Assembly (NCBI RefSeq): GCF_000376565.1
Contig: NZ_BARG01000038.1
Span: 287,348-351,347, forward strand
Reading direction: 5' to 3'
Source: Streptomyces hokutonensis
GTDB lineage: Bacteria > Actinomycetota > Actinomycetes > Streptomycetales > Streptomycetaceae
DNA length: 64,000 nucleotides
Shown: one piece after another, positions 23,645 to 32,900 of the stretch
Position numbering within the stretch: position 1 is the stretch's first letter
Layout of the letters: each line of letters starts with the position of its first letter
Made by a program: the position numbers and the translations under genes
The notes under the pieces: generated by a model
What the model was told of the DNA's origin: nothing
Database searches by the model: none
Seen by the model: the letters and a program-made list of their open reading frames with translations, nothing else

Positions 23645-24670
23645 TCAGAGCAGCGCCGGTGCGTGGAAGGTGCCGAGGCCGGTGGTCAGGTCGCGGTCCA
23701 GCCAGTAGCGGCGCGGCTCGGCGAGCATGACGGCGACGCTGACGCCGAGCAGGCCGGGGATCCTGGCCAGCTCGTCGTCGACGAAGCGCGCCAGGGCGGA
23801 GCGGTCGGTCACCAGGCCGGTGGCGAGCACCGACATGTCGCTGGCCACATGCGCGGCGAGCCGGGTCTGCGGGAGCTGGTCGATGCGGTGCATGACCTCG
23901 GGGGTAGCCCCCGGCGCGACCCGCAGGCGCAGGATGAACGCGGTCTGGAAGCCGAGCCACTCCGACACGATCTCCAGGCGCGGCTTGACCCATCCCTCGT
24001 CCAGGACCCGGCGGACGACGCGGTGCGCGGTGGAGGTGGCCAGGCCGGTGGCCCGCGAGACGCTCGCGGCGGAAACGCGGCTGTCCCGGAGCAGCTCGGC
24101 GATGACACCGCGCTCCGCCTCGCTCAGCGGCTTCGCCGGGGGTGTCGCGGTCGCGGTGCCCTCGGGGCGGGCGCCGGCGAGCTTCAGCAGCTCGGCGCGC
24201 TCGGTGTCCGTGAGGAACTGCGGGTCCCAGGTCCGGCCCCGGCGCAGCGTGCTGAGCGCGGGCAGCGCGTTGACGCGGCGGACACCGGGCACGGAGAACA
24301 TCCGGTCGATCGCCTCGCTGGTCGCCGCCTCCGACGGGGCGTGCACGACGGCGTAGAGCGGGTAGTCGCCCGAGATCTGCGCCAGCAGCTGGAGATGGGG
24401 CAGGCCGCGGAGCCGGTGCAGGACGGCCAGGGGGCTCTCGCCGGTGATGTCCAGGAAGACGTGGACCGGCATCGCCGTGGAGTGGATGCCCCAGTCGGCC
24501 TGTCCGATCACGCGCACCATGCGGGCCTCGTGCAGGCGGTCGTAGCGCCGTTTGAGCGTGCTGGCGTCGGCGGCCAGGATCTCGCCGATGTCGTCCCAGG
24601 TGGCCCGGGGCGCCAGGTGCAGCGCGCCGATGAGGCGCCGGTCGAGCTCGTCGAGGAGAGGACGGGTCAT
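23645..24670 (-). CDS. Double-module Lrp/AsnC-family regulator
   Basis: A 341-residue regulator with two Lrp/AsnC units in one chain. The first helix-turn-helix is LDELDRRLIGALHLAPRATWDDIGEILAADASTLKRRYDRLHEARMV; the second begins LSEAERGVIAELLRDSRVSAASVSRATGLATSTAHRVVRRVLDEGWV. Each is followed by a RAM-like sensor region. It is divergent from the AbgT transporter and M20 peptidase genes, whose expression it probably adjusts in response to an amino acid or related ligand. Confidence 0.87.
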   Translation of the reverse strand: MTRPLLDELDRRLIGALHLAPRATWDDIGEILAADASTLKRRYDRLHEARMVRVIGQADWGIHSTAMPVHVFLDITGESPLAVLHRLRGLPHLQLLAQISGDYPLYAVVHAPSEAATSEAIDRMFSVPGVRRVNALPALSTLRRGRTWDPQFLTDTERAELLKLAGARPEGTATATPPAKPLSEAERGVIAELLRDSRVSAASVSRATGLATSTAHRVVRRVLDEGWVKPRLEIVSEWLGFQTAFILRLRVAPGATPEVMHRIDQLPQTRLAAHVASDMSVLATGLVTDRSALARFVDDELARIPGLLGVSVAVMLAEPRRYWLDRDLTTGLGTFHAPALL

Positions 24671-24680
24671 GGGTCTCACT

Positions 24681-24764
24681 CTAGATGCCGTTTAATCCCA
24701 CCGTTACATCTAGGGGATGGAGAATCTCTCATTGAGATGCCATCGTTCGCAGGAACATCCCCCC
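24681..24764. promoter_or_regulatory. Lrp-type control region between regulator and AbgT transporter
   Basis: The 112-base divergent gap is AT-rich for this genome and holds CTAGATG (24681-24687) with CATCTAG (24707-24713), perfect 7-bp arms 19 bases apart, followed by ATCTC-TCATT-GAGAT near 24725-24740. Repeated, loosely palindromic A/T-rich elements are what Lrp/AsnC proteins bind. Confidence 0.45.
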
Positions 24765-24782
24765 ATGTGTGAAGAGGTACCG

Positions 24783-26342
24783 ATGAGTGTCACCTCGGCC
24801 CAGCCTCAGCCGCAGTCCACCGAGCCTCGGTCGAGGGCCCTGCGCACCGCGTTCCGGGGCCTGGCGGCGATCGAGAAGATCGGGAACCGACTCCCCAACC
24901 CCTTCTGGCTGTTCTGGATCCTCGCGGGCGCCGTCGCCGTGCTCAGCGCCGTCCTGGCGGCGACCGGTCTGAGCGCCGTGCACCCCGGCACGCACGAGAC
25001 CATCAAGGTGCAGAACCTGCTCAGCAAGGACGGCCTGACCATGGCCGTGGAGGGAGCCGTCGACAACTACGCGGCCTTCCCGCCGCTGGCCACCATCCTC
25101 ACCGTGATGTTCGGCATCGCCGTCGCCGAGAAGAGCGGACTCTTCTCCGCCCTGCTGCGCCGCATGGTCGCCCGCGTGCCGGGCCGGTACCTCACCTTCG
25201 CCCTGTCGATGACGGCCATGGTCAGCCATGTCGCGGGCGACGCCGCCTACGTCACCCTCATCCCGCTCGGCGCCCTGGTCTTCCGCGCGGCCGGCCGCAG
25301 CCCCGTCCTCGGCTGTGTCGTCGCCTACGTCTCGATCGCCGCCGGCTACGACGCCTCCCCGTCGCTCACCACCACCGACGTCCTGCTGTCCGGGATCTCC
25401 ACGGCCGCCGCCCACACCATCGACGCGCACTACGTCGTCACCCCGGTCGCCAACTACTTCTTCGGCCTCGGCTCCTCGATCCTGGTGGCGCTCGTGATCA
25501 CGCTCGTCGTCGACAAGGTCCTCGCCCGCCGCTCCGACCTGGAACCCGACGAGCCGATCGCCGCGCCCGACGCCGAGGAACTGGCCGCGATCGAGATCAC
25601 CGAACGGCAGCAACGCGCCCTGCGCGCCACCGGGTTGGTCGCCGTCGGCTTCCTCGCGTTCCTCGCGGCCGCCATGATCCCCGCCTCCTCACCCCTGCGC
25701 GGCGAGGGCGGCGGCATCGTCAACTCCCCGCTCATCGGCGGGATGGCGCTCGTCCTGGGCGTGTTCTTCGCCGTGCTCGGCACCGTCTACGGCCGGATGG
25801 CCGGCACGTTCACCGCCGCCCGCGACAGCATCGGCGCGATGGTGGACGGCACGCGCTCGATGGCGCCGATCCTCGTCCTGTTCTTCGCGATCGCCCAGTT
25901 CCTCGCCTACTTCAAGTGGACGAACATCGGCAACATCCTGGCGATCAAGGGCGCCGAGGCGCTGCGCGACCTGCACCTCCACGGCTGGACGGTGCTCGTC
26001 GGCATCGCCGTGCTGATCACCTTCATGAACCTCGTCATCACCAGCGGCTCCGCACTGTGGGCGCTGGCCGCACCCGTCCTCGTGCCCATGCTGATGCTCA
26101 TCGGCATCGACCCCGAGACCACCCAGGCCGTCTACCGCGTCGCCGACTCGGTCACCAACTGCGTGACCCCGATGAGCCCCTACTTCGTCATGGCCCTGGG
26201 CTTCATCCAGCAGTACCGCAAGTCGGCCGGCATCGGCACCCTGGCCTCCTTCACGATCCCCATCGCCGCCGTCGTCTGGGTCGTCTGGGTCGCGTTCTTC
26301 GTGGCCTGGTACCTGCTGGGCATCCCGCTCGGCATCGGCTGA
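24783..26342 (+). CDS. abgT: AbgT-family transporter (aminobenzoyl-glutamate type)
   Basis: A 519-residue secondary transporter with about 12-13 membrane segments. AbgT-family text includes GNRLPNPFWLFWILAGAVAVLSAVLAATG at the start, EKSGLFSALLRRMVARVPGRYLTF, and SVTNCVTPMSPYFVMALGF near the end. AbgT proteins import p-aminobenzoyl-glutamate or, in some organisms, export sulfonamides. The next gene encodes a carboxypeptidase G2-like M20 enzyme, which favours import of an N-acyl-glutamate. The ATG at 24783 follows GAAGAGG; an ATG at 24717 lies in non-conserved leader. Confidence 0.88.
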   Translation: MSVTSAQPQPQSTEPRSRALRTAFRGLAAIEKIGNRLPNPFWLFWILAGAVAVLSAVLAATGLSAVHPGTHETIKVQNLLSKDGLTMAVEGAVDNYAAFPPLATILTVMFGIAVAEKSGLFSALLRRMVARVPGRYLTFALSMTAMVSHVAGDAAYVTLIPLGALVFRAAGRSPVLGCVVAYVSIAAGYDASPSLTTTDVLLSGISTAAAHTIDAHYVVTPVANYFFGLGSSILVALVITLVVDKVLARRSDLEPDEPIAAPDAEELAAIEITERQQRALRATGLVAVGFLAFLAAAMIPASSPLRGEGGGIVNSPLIGGMALVLGVFFAVLGTVYGRMAGTFTAARDSIGAMVDGTRSMAPILVLFFAIAQFLAYFKWTNIGNILAIKGAEALRDLHLHGWTVLVGIAVLITFMNLVITSGSALWALAAPVLVPMLMLIGIDPETTQAVYRVADSVTNCVTPMSPYFVMALGFIQQYRKSAGIGTLASFTIPIAAVVWVVWVAFFVAWYLLGIPLGIG

Positions 26343-26390
26343 ACCCCAACTGACCACCGTCACCCGCCGGTTCGGAGAAGAAAGCAGACC

Positions 26391-27578
26391 ATGACCGCCT
26401 CACCCGCACCCACCGCCACCCTCACCACCCGCGCCCAGGACGCCTCGTCGCGGATCGTCGACGACATCCTGACCCTCGTCCGCCACGAGACCGGCAGCTA
26501 CGACCTTCCCGCCCTCGCGACCGGCCTGGATCTGCTGCGCGAGCTGACCGTCGAACGCCTCGGCCGCCCCGACCACGAACAGCGGCACCCGGGCGGAGAG
26601 TGCGGCGACACCCTCACTCTGACCTACGCAGGTTCCGATGCCGGCCATGTGGCGCTCATCGGGCACTACGACACCGTGTGGCCGACCGGAACCCTCGCCG
26701 GATGGGAGCAGCCCGGGGCGTCCGAGGACGGGCGGGCGAGGCTCAGCGGGCCGGGCATCTTCGACATGAAGACCGGTCTGGCGCAGGGTATTTGGGCCCT
26801 GAAGCTGGCCAGGGAGAGCGGAGCGCCCCTGCCGACCGTCACCTTCCTCTTCAACGGCGACGAGGAAATCGGTTCTCTCTCCTCGCGCCCGGTGATCGAG
26901 GAGCTCGCGCGGAAGGTGGATGCGACGCTCGTTCTTGAGCCGAGTGCCCACGGCGCGGTGAAGACCGCCCGCAAGGGCACCGGGATCTTCCAGGTCACGG
27001 CCACCGGTGTCGAGTCCCACGCGGGGCTCGCACCGCAGGACGGGGCGAGCGCGATCACCGCGCTGTCGGAGTTCGTGGTGGCCGCCGCGGACGTCGCCGC
27101 TCCGGAGCGGGGTACCACCATCAACACCGGGCTCATCAAGGGCGGTTCGGCCATCAACGTCGTCGCCGGGCAGGCGACCGCAGGCGTCGACATCCGGGTG
27201 AGCAGCGCGGCCGAACAGGACAGGGTGGACGCCGAGTTGGACGCCATCAAGGTCAGCGACCCGCGCGTCCGCATCGACATCGACCACGCCTGGAACCGCC
27301 CGCCGATGACCCTCAACGCGGCCTCCGCCCCGCTGCTCGACCTCGCCCGCGAGGTGGCCCGCGAGCAGGGCGGCGCGCCCCTGCGCGACACCGCCGTCGG
27401 CGGCGCCAGCGACGCCAACTTCGTCGCCGCGCTCGGGCTGCCGGTGCTGTGCGGCATGGGGGCGGTCGGCGACGGGGCGCATGCGCAGGGGGAGTTCATC
27501 TATCCGGACACGGTGCCCGGGCAGACGGCGCTGGTCGCGGGGTTGTTGGGGCGGCTGGCGGAGCCGCTGCGGGGATGA
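26391..27578 (+). CDS. M20 family metallopeptidase, glutamate carboxypeptidase (CPG2)-like
   Basis: A 395-residue dizinc amidohydrolase. Metal and catalytic motifs are GHYDTVWPTGTL (His, Asp), GPGIFDMKTG (bridging Asp), FLFNGDEEIGS (catalytic Glu and metal Glu), LVLEPS, and a C-terminal GAHAQGE (His). The small dimerisation domain is present (VESHAGLAPQDGASAITALSE). Overall pattern follows carboxypeptidase G2, which removes glutamate from folates and aminobenzoyl-glutamate. It starts 48 bases after abgT behind GGAGAAG and probably degrades what AbgT imports. Confidence 0.9.
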   Translation: MTASPAPTATLTTRAQDASSRIVDDILTLVRHETGSYDLPALATGLDLLRELTVERLGRPDHEQRHPGGECGDTLTLTYAGSDAGHVALIGHYDTVWPTGTLAGWEQPGASEDGRARLSGPGIFDMKTGLAQGIWALKLARESGAPLPTVTFLFNGDEEIGSLSSRPVIEELARKVDATLVLEPSAHGAVKTARKGTGIFQVTATGVESHAGLAPQDGASAITALSEFVVAAADVAAPERGTTINTGLIKGGSAINVVAGQATAGVDIRVSSAAEQDRVDAELDAIKVSDPRVRIDIDHAWNRPPMTLNAASAPLLDLAREVAREQGGAPLRDTAVGGASDANFVAALGLPVLCGMGAVGDGAHAQGEFIYPDTVPGQTALVAGLLGRLAEPLRG

Positions 27579-27645
27579 CCGCGATCAGCCCATCCAGGGT
27601 GGGGCGCGTCATGGAACCGACCCCGGGCCGGGGACAATCGGTGTC

Positions 27646-28380
27646 ATGACGGACGACAGAGACGACCCCGAGAGCCGCCTGGCCAGGATCGAGCGGCTGC
27701 TGGAGGACGGCAGGCGCGATGTGGTGCCCGCGTGGCGGCAGGTCACGCGCGGGGAGACGCGGTGGGCCGTGTCGGCAGTGATCCTGGTGGCGGTCGCCGT
27801 GCAGCTGATGCTGCCGCACCGGCTCGCCTTCCAGCCGTACTGGCTGCTGCCCACCCTGGAACTCGTCCTCATGGTCGGTCTGTTCATCGCCAATCCGCGG
27901 CGGATCGAGCCCGGCACGCGGTGGCTGCGCTGGCCGAGTCTGGTGCTGACGGGGGTCATCAGCCTGGCCAACAGCTGGTCGGCGGCCCGGCTGGTGGTGG
28001 GCCTGGTGAGAGGCACAGAGGGGCTGGACGCCGGGCCACTCCTGCTGACCGGCGGCGGCATCTGGCTCACGAACGTCATCGTGTTCGCGCTCTGGTACTG
28101 GGAATGGGACCGGGGCGGACCCATGGCGCGGGTCATGGGCAGCCATCCCTACGCCGACTTCCTCTTCGTCCAGATGCAGAGCCCGGAGACCGCGCCGAAG
28201 GACTGGGAACCGGCGTTCCTGGACTACCTGTACCTGTCCTTCACCAACTCCACGGCCTTCAGCCCGACCGACGTGATGCCGCTCTCGCGCTGGGCCAAGA
28301 TGCTGATGATGGGCCAGTCCTCGGTCTCCGTGTCGATCGTCGTCCTGGTGGTCGCGCGGGCGGTCAACATCCTTCGCTAG
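27646..28380 (+). CDS. Channel-like membrane protein without a K+ selectivity filter
   Basis: A 244-residue membrane protein of unknown function. A charged N-terminus (MTDDRDDPESRLARIERLLEDG) leads to about four membrane helices (from residue 40 to 160), then a cytoplasm-facing stretch, and a final unit DYLYLSFTNSTAFSPTDVMPLSRWAKMLMMGQSSVSVSIVVLVVARAVN. That unit has the helix-pore loop-helix order of two-TM ion channels, but where K+ channels have TVGYGD it has AFSPTD. It may be an unusual ion channel or a derived non-channel. No operon partner is evident. Confidence 0.75.
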   Translation: MTDDRDDPESRLARIERLLEDGRRDVVPAWRQVTRGETRWAVSAVILVAVAVQLMLPHRLAFQPYWLLPTLELVLMVGLFIANPRRIEPGTRWLRWPSLVLTGVISLANSWSAARLVVGLVRGTEGLDAGPLLLTGGGIWLTNVIVFALWYWEWDRGGPMARVMGSHPYADFLFVQMQSPETAPKDWEPAFLDYLYLSFTNSTAFSPTDVMPLSRWAKMLMMGQSSVSVSIVVLVVARAVNILR

Positions 28381-28411
28381 CAACGGACTTCGGGCAGCGG
28401 GACATCGGACA

Positions 28412-28489
28412 GCGACGTCGAGTACGCCCTTCCCAAGGCCTACTCGACGTCGCAGCCCATCTCCCTGCTGATCCCGCCGGATCAGCAGG
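28412..28489. terminator. Double hairpin between convergent membrane-protein and chitinase genes
   Basis: Stem 1: GCGACGTCGAGTA (28412-28424) with TACTCGACGTCGC (28441-28453), 13 bp perfect. Stem 2: CCTGCTGATCC (28464-28474) with GGATCAGCAGG (28479-28489), 11 bp perfect with a 4-base loop, containing the chitinase stop codon. They can terminate transcription from both sides. Confidence 0.7.
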
Positions 28490-29699
28490 CGCCCTCGTCC
28501 TGCCAGGGGCCCCACTGGGAGGCACCGGGCACCTCGTTCTGGGTCCACCACTTGGCGACCCAGTTGTGGTTGCCGTACGACACCTCGTTGCCCTGGGTGT
28601 AGACCGCGGTGGAACTCCACGCCGTCTTGCACGTGCCGGGGGTCGGCGTGGGCGTCGGGGTCGGTGTCGTGGTCGGCGGGGTCACGCCCGCGAACTGGAC
28701 CGAGTACTTGGCGAAGTCCCACGCGTTCTGCGCCACGCTGGAGCAGGTCCCGGACGTGGTGCCGCCGTTGTCGACCGGGCTGCACTGGCGGTCGCGGTTG
28801 AGGGACCAGAACGTGAAGCGGTCCATGTTGTGGCTGGTGGCGTAGTTCAGGACCGTCTGGAAGTCGGCCTGGGTGAAGTACTCGCCGGTGTCGCTGCGCC
28901 CGTTCATGCCCGAGAAGCCCTCGTGGGCGTACGCGGTCGCCGAGTCCCAGCCGAACGTGGACTGCAGGATGGAGTTGAAGTTGGTGAGCGCGCTGGTCTG
29001 CGAGGCCGCGCCGTTGAAGCCGCCGTCGAACGGCATGATGGAGAAGTTGTTCGGGGTGAACCCCTGCGACTTCGCCTCCAGCAGCATCTGCTTGCCGAAC
29101 CAGCCGGTGCCGTCCGCCGTACCGGCCGTGGTGACGGAGACGTACAGGCCCGCGTTGTTCTGCTGGAGGATCTTGGCCGCGCCGATCTCGTTGTGGATGG
29201 CCGCGGTGTTCTCGTACTCCGGCTCCTCCAGGTCGAAGTCGATCGCGTGCAGGCCGTACTTGGTGATGACCTGCTGGTAGGCCGCGGCCGTCGAGGCCGG
29301 GTCCGAGCAGGCCTGGCCGAGCTTGGTGCCGCCGTAGCCGCCGATGGAGACGGAGACGTCGCCGCCCTTGGCGCGGATCGTGTTGATGACCGACTGGACG
29401 GCGGTGTCCGAGGAGACCGGTGAGGTGCCTCCCCAAGTGGGGGTGCAGCCACCGCCGTTGGGGGCGAGGACGAAGGCGAGCTGGAAGGCCTTGAGGCCGG
29501 TGGCGTCCATGATGGTGCCGGCGTCGGGCGGGTTGTTGTCCGTCGGCATCAGGTAGGGCGCCGCGGCGTACCAGCGGTTGCTCAGTGCGGTGGCCGCGTT
29601 GGTCGCGCCCTGGGCGTTGGTCGCGATGAGAGCGGTCGTGCCCGCGGCGGCGAGCGTCACGGCGGCTGCCGCGCCGAGACATGCGCGAAGACGTGTCAC
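28482..29699 (-). CDS. Secreted GH18 chitinase with C-terminal chitin-binding (CBM5/12) module
   Basis: A 405-residue exported chitinase. A signal peptide (MTRLRACLGAAAAVTLAAAG onward, cleavage after about 32) precedes the GH18 barrel, with the active-site strand AIDFDLEEPE (Asp-x-Asp-x-Glu), then a Thr-Pro linker (PTTTPTPTPTPTPG) and a CBM5/12 module with aromatic residues (AWSSTAVYTQGNEVSYGNHNW, WWTQNE). The GTG at 29699 follows GGAGG by six bases. It is related to the enzyme at 16495. Two DasR-like boxes lie upstream. Confidence 0.91.
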   Translation of the reverse strand: MTRLRACLGAAAAVTLAAAGTTALIATNAQGATNAATALSNRWYAAAPYLMPTDNNPPDAGTIMDATGLKAFQLAFVLAPNGGGCTPTWGGTSPVSSDTAVQSVINTIRAKGGDVSVSIGGYGGTKLGQACSDPASTAAAYQQVITKYGLHAIDFDLEEPEYENTAAIHNEIGAAKILQQNNAGLYVSVTTAGTADGTGWFGKQMLLEAKSQGFTPNNFSIMPFDGGFNGAASQTSALTNFNSILQSTFGWDSATAYAHEGFSGMNGRSDTGEYFTQADFQTVLNYATSHNMDRFTFWSLNRDRQCSPVDNGGTTSGTCSSVAQNAWDFAKYSVQFAGVTPPTTTPTPTPTPTPGTCKTAWSSTAVYTQGNEVSYGNHNWVAKWWTQNEVPGASQWGPWQDEGAC

Positions 29700-29766
29700 G
29701 TTGTGCCTCCGGTGGGAGTGGGGGAGGCGCCCAGCTTCTGGCTGTGTCGCGGCCACGTCAATGGAT

Positions 29767-29800
29767 TGGACTGGACCAAATCCCACTTTGGACTAGACCA
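29767..29800. promoter_or_regulatory. Paired DasR-like (chitinase) boxes upstream of the second chitinase
   Basis: TGGACTGGACCA (29767-29778) and TGGACTAGACCA (29789-29800) are direct 12-bp copies starting 22 bp apart, i.e. two helical turns, 68-101 bases before the chitinase start. Such 12-bp direct repeats are a known feature of Streptomyces chitinase promoters, and DasR/N-acetylglucosamine control is established there. Confidence 0.65.
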
Positions 29801-29934
29801 TGCGATTTCTTTACCGTCGGCCCGTTGAAGCGCGTCGCGCGACACGTTTGCGACTAGTGTCCCGGCTCACATGGCGTTATAGGGGTGACGCCGACACCAT
29901 GGTGCACGTCACCGGCAGGCTGAAGGGATCCGGA

Positions 29935-32900
29935 ATGTTCCGCAAGGTGCTGGTCGCCAACCGTGGAGAGATCGCGATCAGGGCGTTCCGCGCCGGCTAT
30001 GAGCTGGGCGCGCGAACGGTCGCGGTCTTCCCCCACGAGGACCGCAATTCGCTGCACCGGCTCAAGGCCGACGAGGCCTACGAGATCGGCCAGCCCGGAC
30101 ATCCGGTCCGCGCCTATCTCTCGGTCGACGAGATCGTCCGCGCGGCACGGCGCGCGGGAGCGGACGCGGTCTACCCGGGCTACGGGTTCCTCTCCGAGAA
30201 CCCCGAACTCGCCCGCGCCTGCGAGGAGGCGGGCATCACCTTCGTCGGCCCCAGCGCCCATATCCTGGAGCTGACCGGCAACAAGGCCACCGCCGTCGCC
30301 GCCGCCCGCGCGGCCGGCGTACCCGTGCTCGGCTCCTCGGCCCCCTCCACCGACGTCGACGAACTGGTGCGCGCCGCCGAGGAGATCGGCTTCCCGGTCT
30401 TCGTGAAGGCCGTCGCCGGTGGCGGCGGGCGCGGCATGCGCCGCGTCGAGGACCCCGCCACCCTGCGCGAGTCCATCGAGGCCGCCGCCCGCGAGGCCAT
30501 GTCCGCGTTCGGCGACGCCACGGTGTTCCTGGAGAAGGCCGTCGTCGACCCCCGCCACATCGAGGTGCAGATCCTCGCCGACGGCGAGGGCAACGTCATC
30601 CACCTCTTCGAGCGCGACTGCTCGTTGCAACGCCGCCACCAGAAGGTCGTCGAACTGGCCCCCGCGCCCAACCTCGACCCCGAACTGCGCGACCGCATCT
30701 GCGCCGACGCCGTCCGCTTCGCCCGCGAGATCGGCTACCGCAACGCGGGCACCGTCGAGTTCCTCCTCGACCCGCACGGCAACCACGTCTTCATCGAGAT
30801 GAACCCGCGCATCCAGGTCGAGCACACGGTGACCGAGGAGGTCACCGATGTCGACCTCGTCCAGGCGCAGTTGCGCATCGCCTCAGGTGAGACCCTCGCC
30901 GACCTCGGCCTCTCGCAGGAGACCGTCACCCTGCACGGCGCCGCCCTCCAGTGCCGTATCACCACCGAGGACCCCGCCAACGGCTTCCGCCCCGACACCG
31001 GCCGGATCAGCGCCTACCGCTCGCCCGGCGGCTCCGGTATCCGGCTCGACGGCGGAACCACCCACGCCGGTACGGAGATCAGCGCGCACTTCGACTCCAT
31101 GCTGGTCAAACTCACCTGCCGGGGACGGGACTTCACCACCGCCGTCAACCGCGCCCGGCGCGCGGTAGCCGAGTTCCGTATTCGCGGTGTGGCCACCAAC
31201 ATCCCCTTCCTGCAAGCGGTGCTGGACGACCCCGACTTCCAGGCCGGACGCATCACCACGTCCTTCATCGAGCAGCGCCCGCAACTGCTGACGGCCCGTC
31301 AGTCTGCCGACCGCGGCACCAAGCTGCTCACCTACCTCGCCGACGTCACGGTCAACAAGCCGCACGGCGAACGCCCCGACCTGATCGACCCCACCACCAA
31401 GCTGCCGCCCGTCCCCGCCACCGAACCCCCGGCCGGATCACGGCAGTTGCTCGCCGAACTCGGCCCCGAGGGCTTCGCCCGCCACCTCCGCGAATCACCG
31501 ACGATCGGCGTCACCGACACCACCTTCCGCGACGCCCACCAGTCGCTCCTCGCGACCCGCGTCCGCACCAAGGACCTCCTCGCGGTCGCCCCGGTCGTCG
31601 CCCACACCGTGCCCCAACTCCTCTCCTTGGAGTGCTGGGGCGGCGCCACCTACGACGTGGCGCTGCGCTTCCTTGCCGAGGACCCCTGGGACCGGCTGGC
31701 CGCCCTGCGCGAGGCCGTGCCCAACATCTGCCTCCAGATGCTGCTGCGCGGGCGCAACACCGTGGGCTACACGCCGTATCCGACCCAGGTCACCGACGCC
31801 TTCGTCCAGGAGGCCGCCGCCACCGGCATCGACATCTTCCGCATCTTCGACGCGCTGAACGACGTAGGCCAGATGCGCCCGGCCATCGACGCCGTACGCG
31901 CCACCGGAACGTCGATCGCCGAGGTCGCCCTCTGCTACACCTCCGACCTGTCCGACCCCAACGAGCGCCTGTACACGCTCGATTACTACCTCCGCCTCGC
32001 GGAGCAGATCGTCGAGGCGGGCGCCCACGTCCTCGCGGTGAAGGACATGGCGGGCCTGCTGCGCGCGCCCGCCGCCGCGACCCTCGTCTCCGCGCTGCGC
32101 CGCGAGTTCGGCCTGCCGGTGCACCTGCACACCCACGACACGGCGGGCGGCCAGCTCGCCACCTACCTCGCCGCGATCCAGGCCGGCGCGGACGCCGTCG
32201 ACGGCGCGGTGGCCTCCATGGCGGGAACGACCTCGCAGCCGTCCCTGTCCGCGATCGTCGCCGCGACCGACTACTCCGACCGCCCAACAGGCCTCGATCT
32301 CCAGGCCATTGGCGACCTGGAGCCGTACTGGGAGAGTGTCCGCAGGATCTACGCCCCCTTCGAGGCGGGCCTCGCCTCACCCACCGGGCGCGTCTACCAT
32401 CACGAGATCCCCGGTGGCCAGCTCTCCAACCTGCGCACCCAGGCCATCGCGCTCGGCCTCGGCGACCGCTTCGAGGACATCGAGGCGATGTACGCCGCCG
32501 CCGACCGCATCCTCGGCCACCTGGTGAAGGTCACCCCGTCGTCGAAGGTCGTCGGCGACCTCGCCCTGCACCTGGTCGGCGCCGGCGTCAGCCCCGCCGA
32601 CTTCGAGGCGTCCCCCGACCGCTACGACATCCCCGACTCCGTGATCGGCTTCCTGCGCGGCGAGTTGGGCACCCCGCCCGGCGGCTGGCCCGAGCCGTTC
32701 CGCACCAAGGCACTCCAGGGCCGCGCCGCCCCCAAGCCCGTACAGGAACTCTCCCCGGAGGACCGCACGGCCCTCGACAAGGACCGCCGCGCCACCCTCA
32801 ACCGCCTGCTGTTCCCCGGCCCCACGCGGGAGTTCGAGACGCACCGCCAGACCTACGGCGACACCAGCGTCCTCGACAGCAAGGACTTCTTCTACGGCAT

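Noticed and set aside
27496..29682. 728-codon open frame on the minus strand
   Set aside because: Out of frame with the second chitinase and antisense to the channel-like gene; no recognisable protein features.
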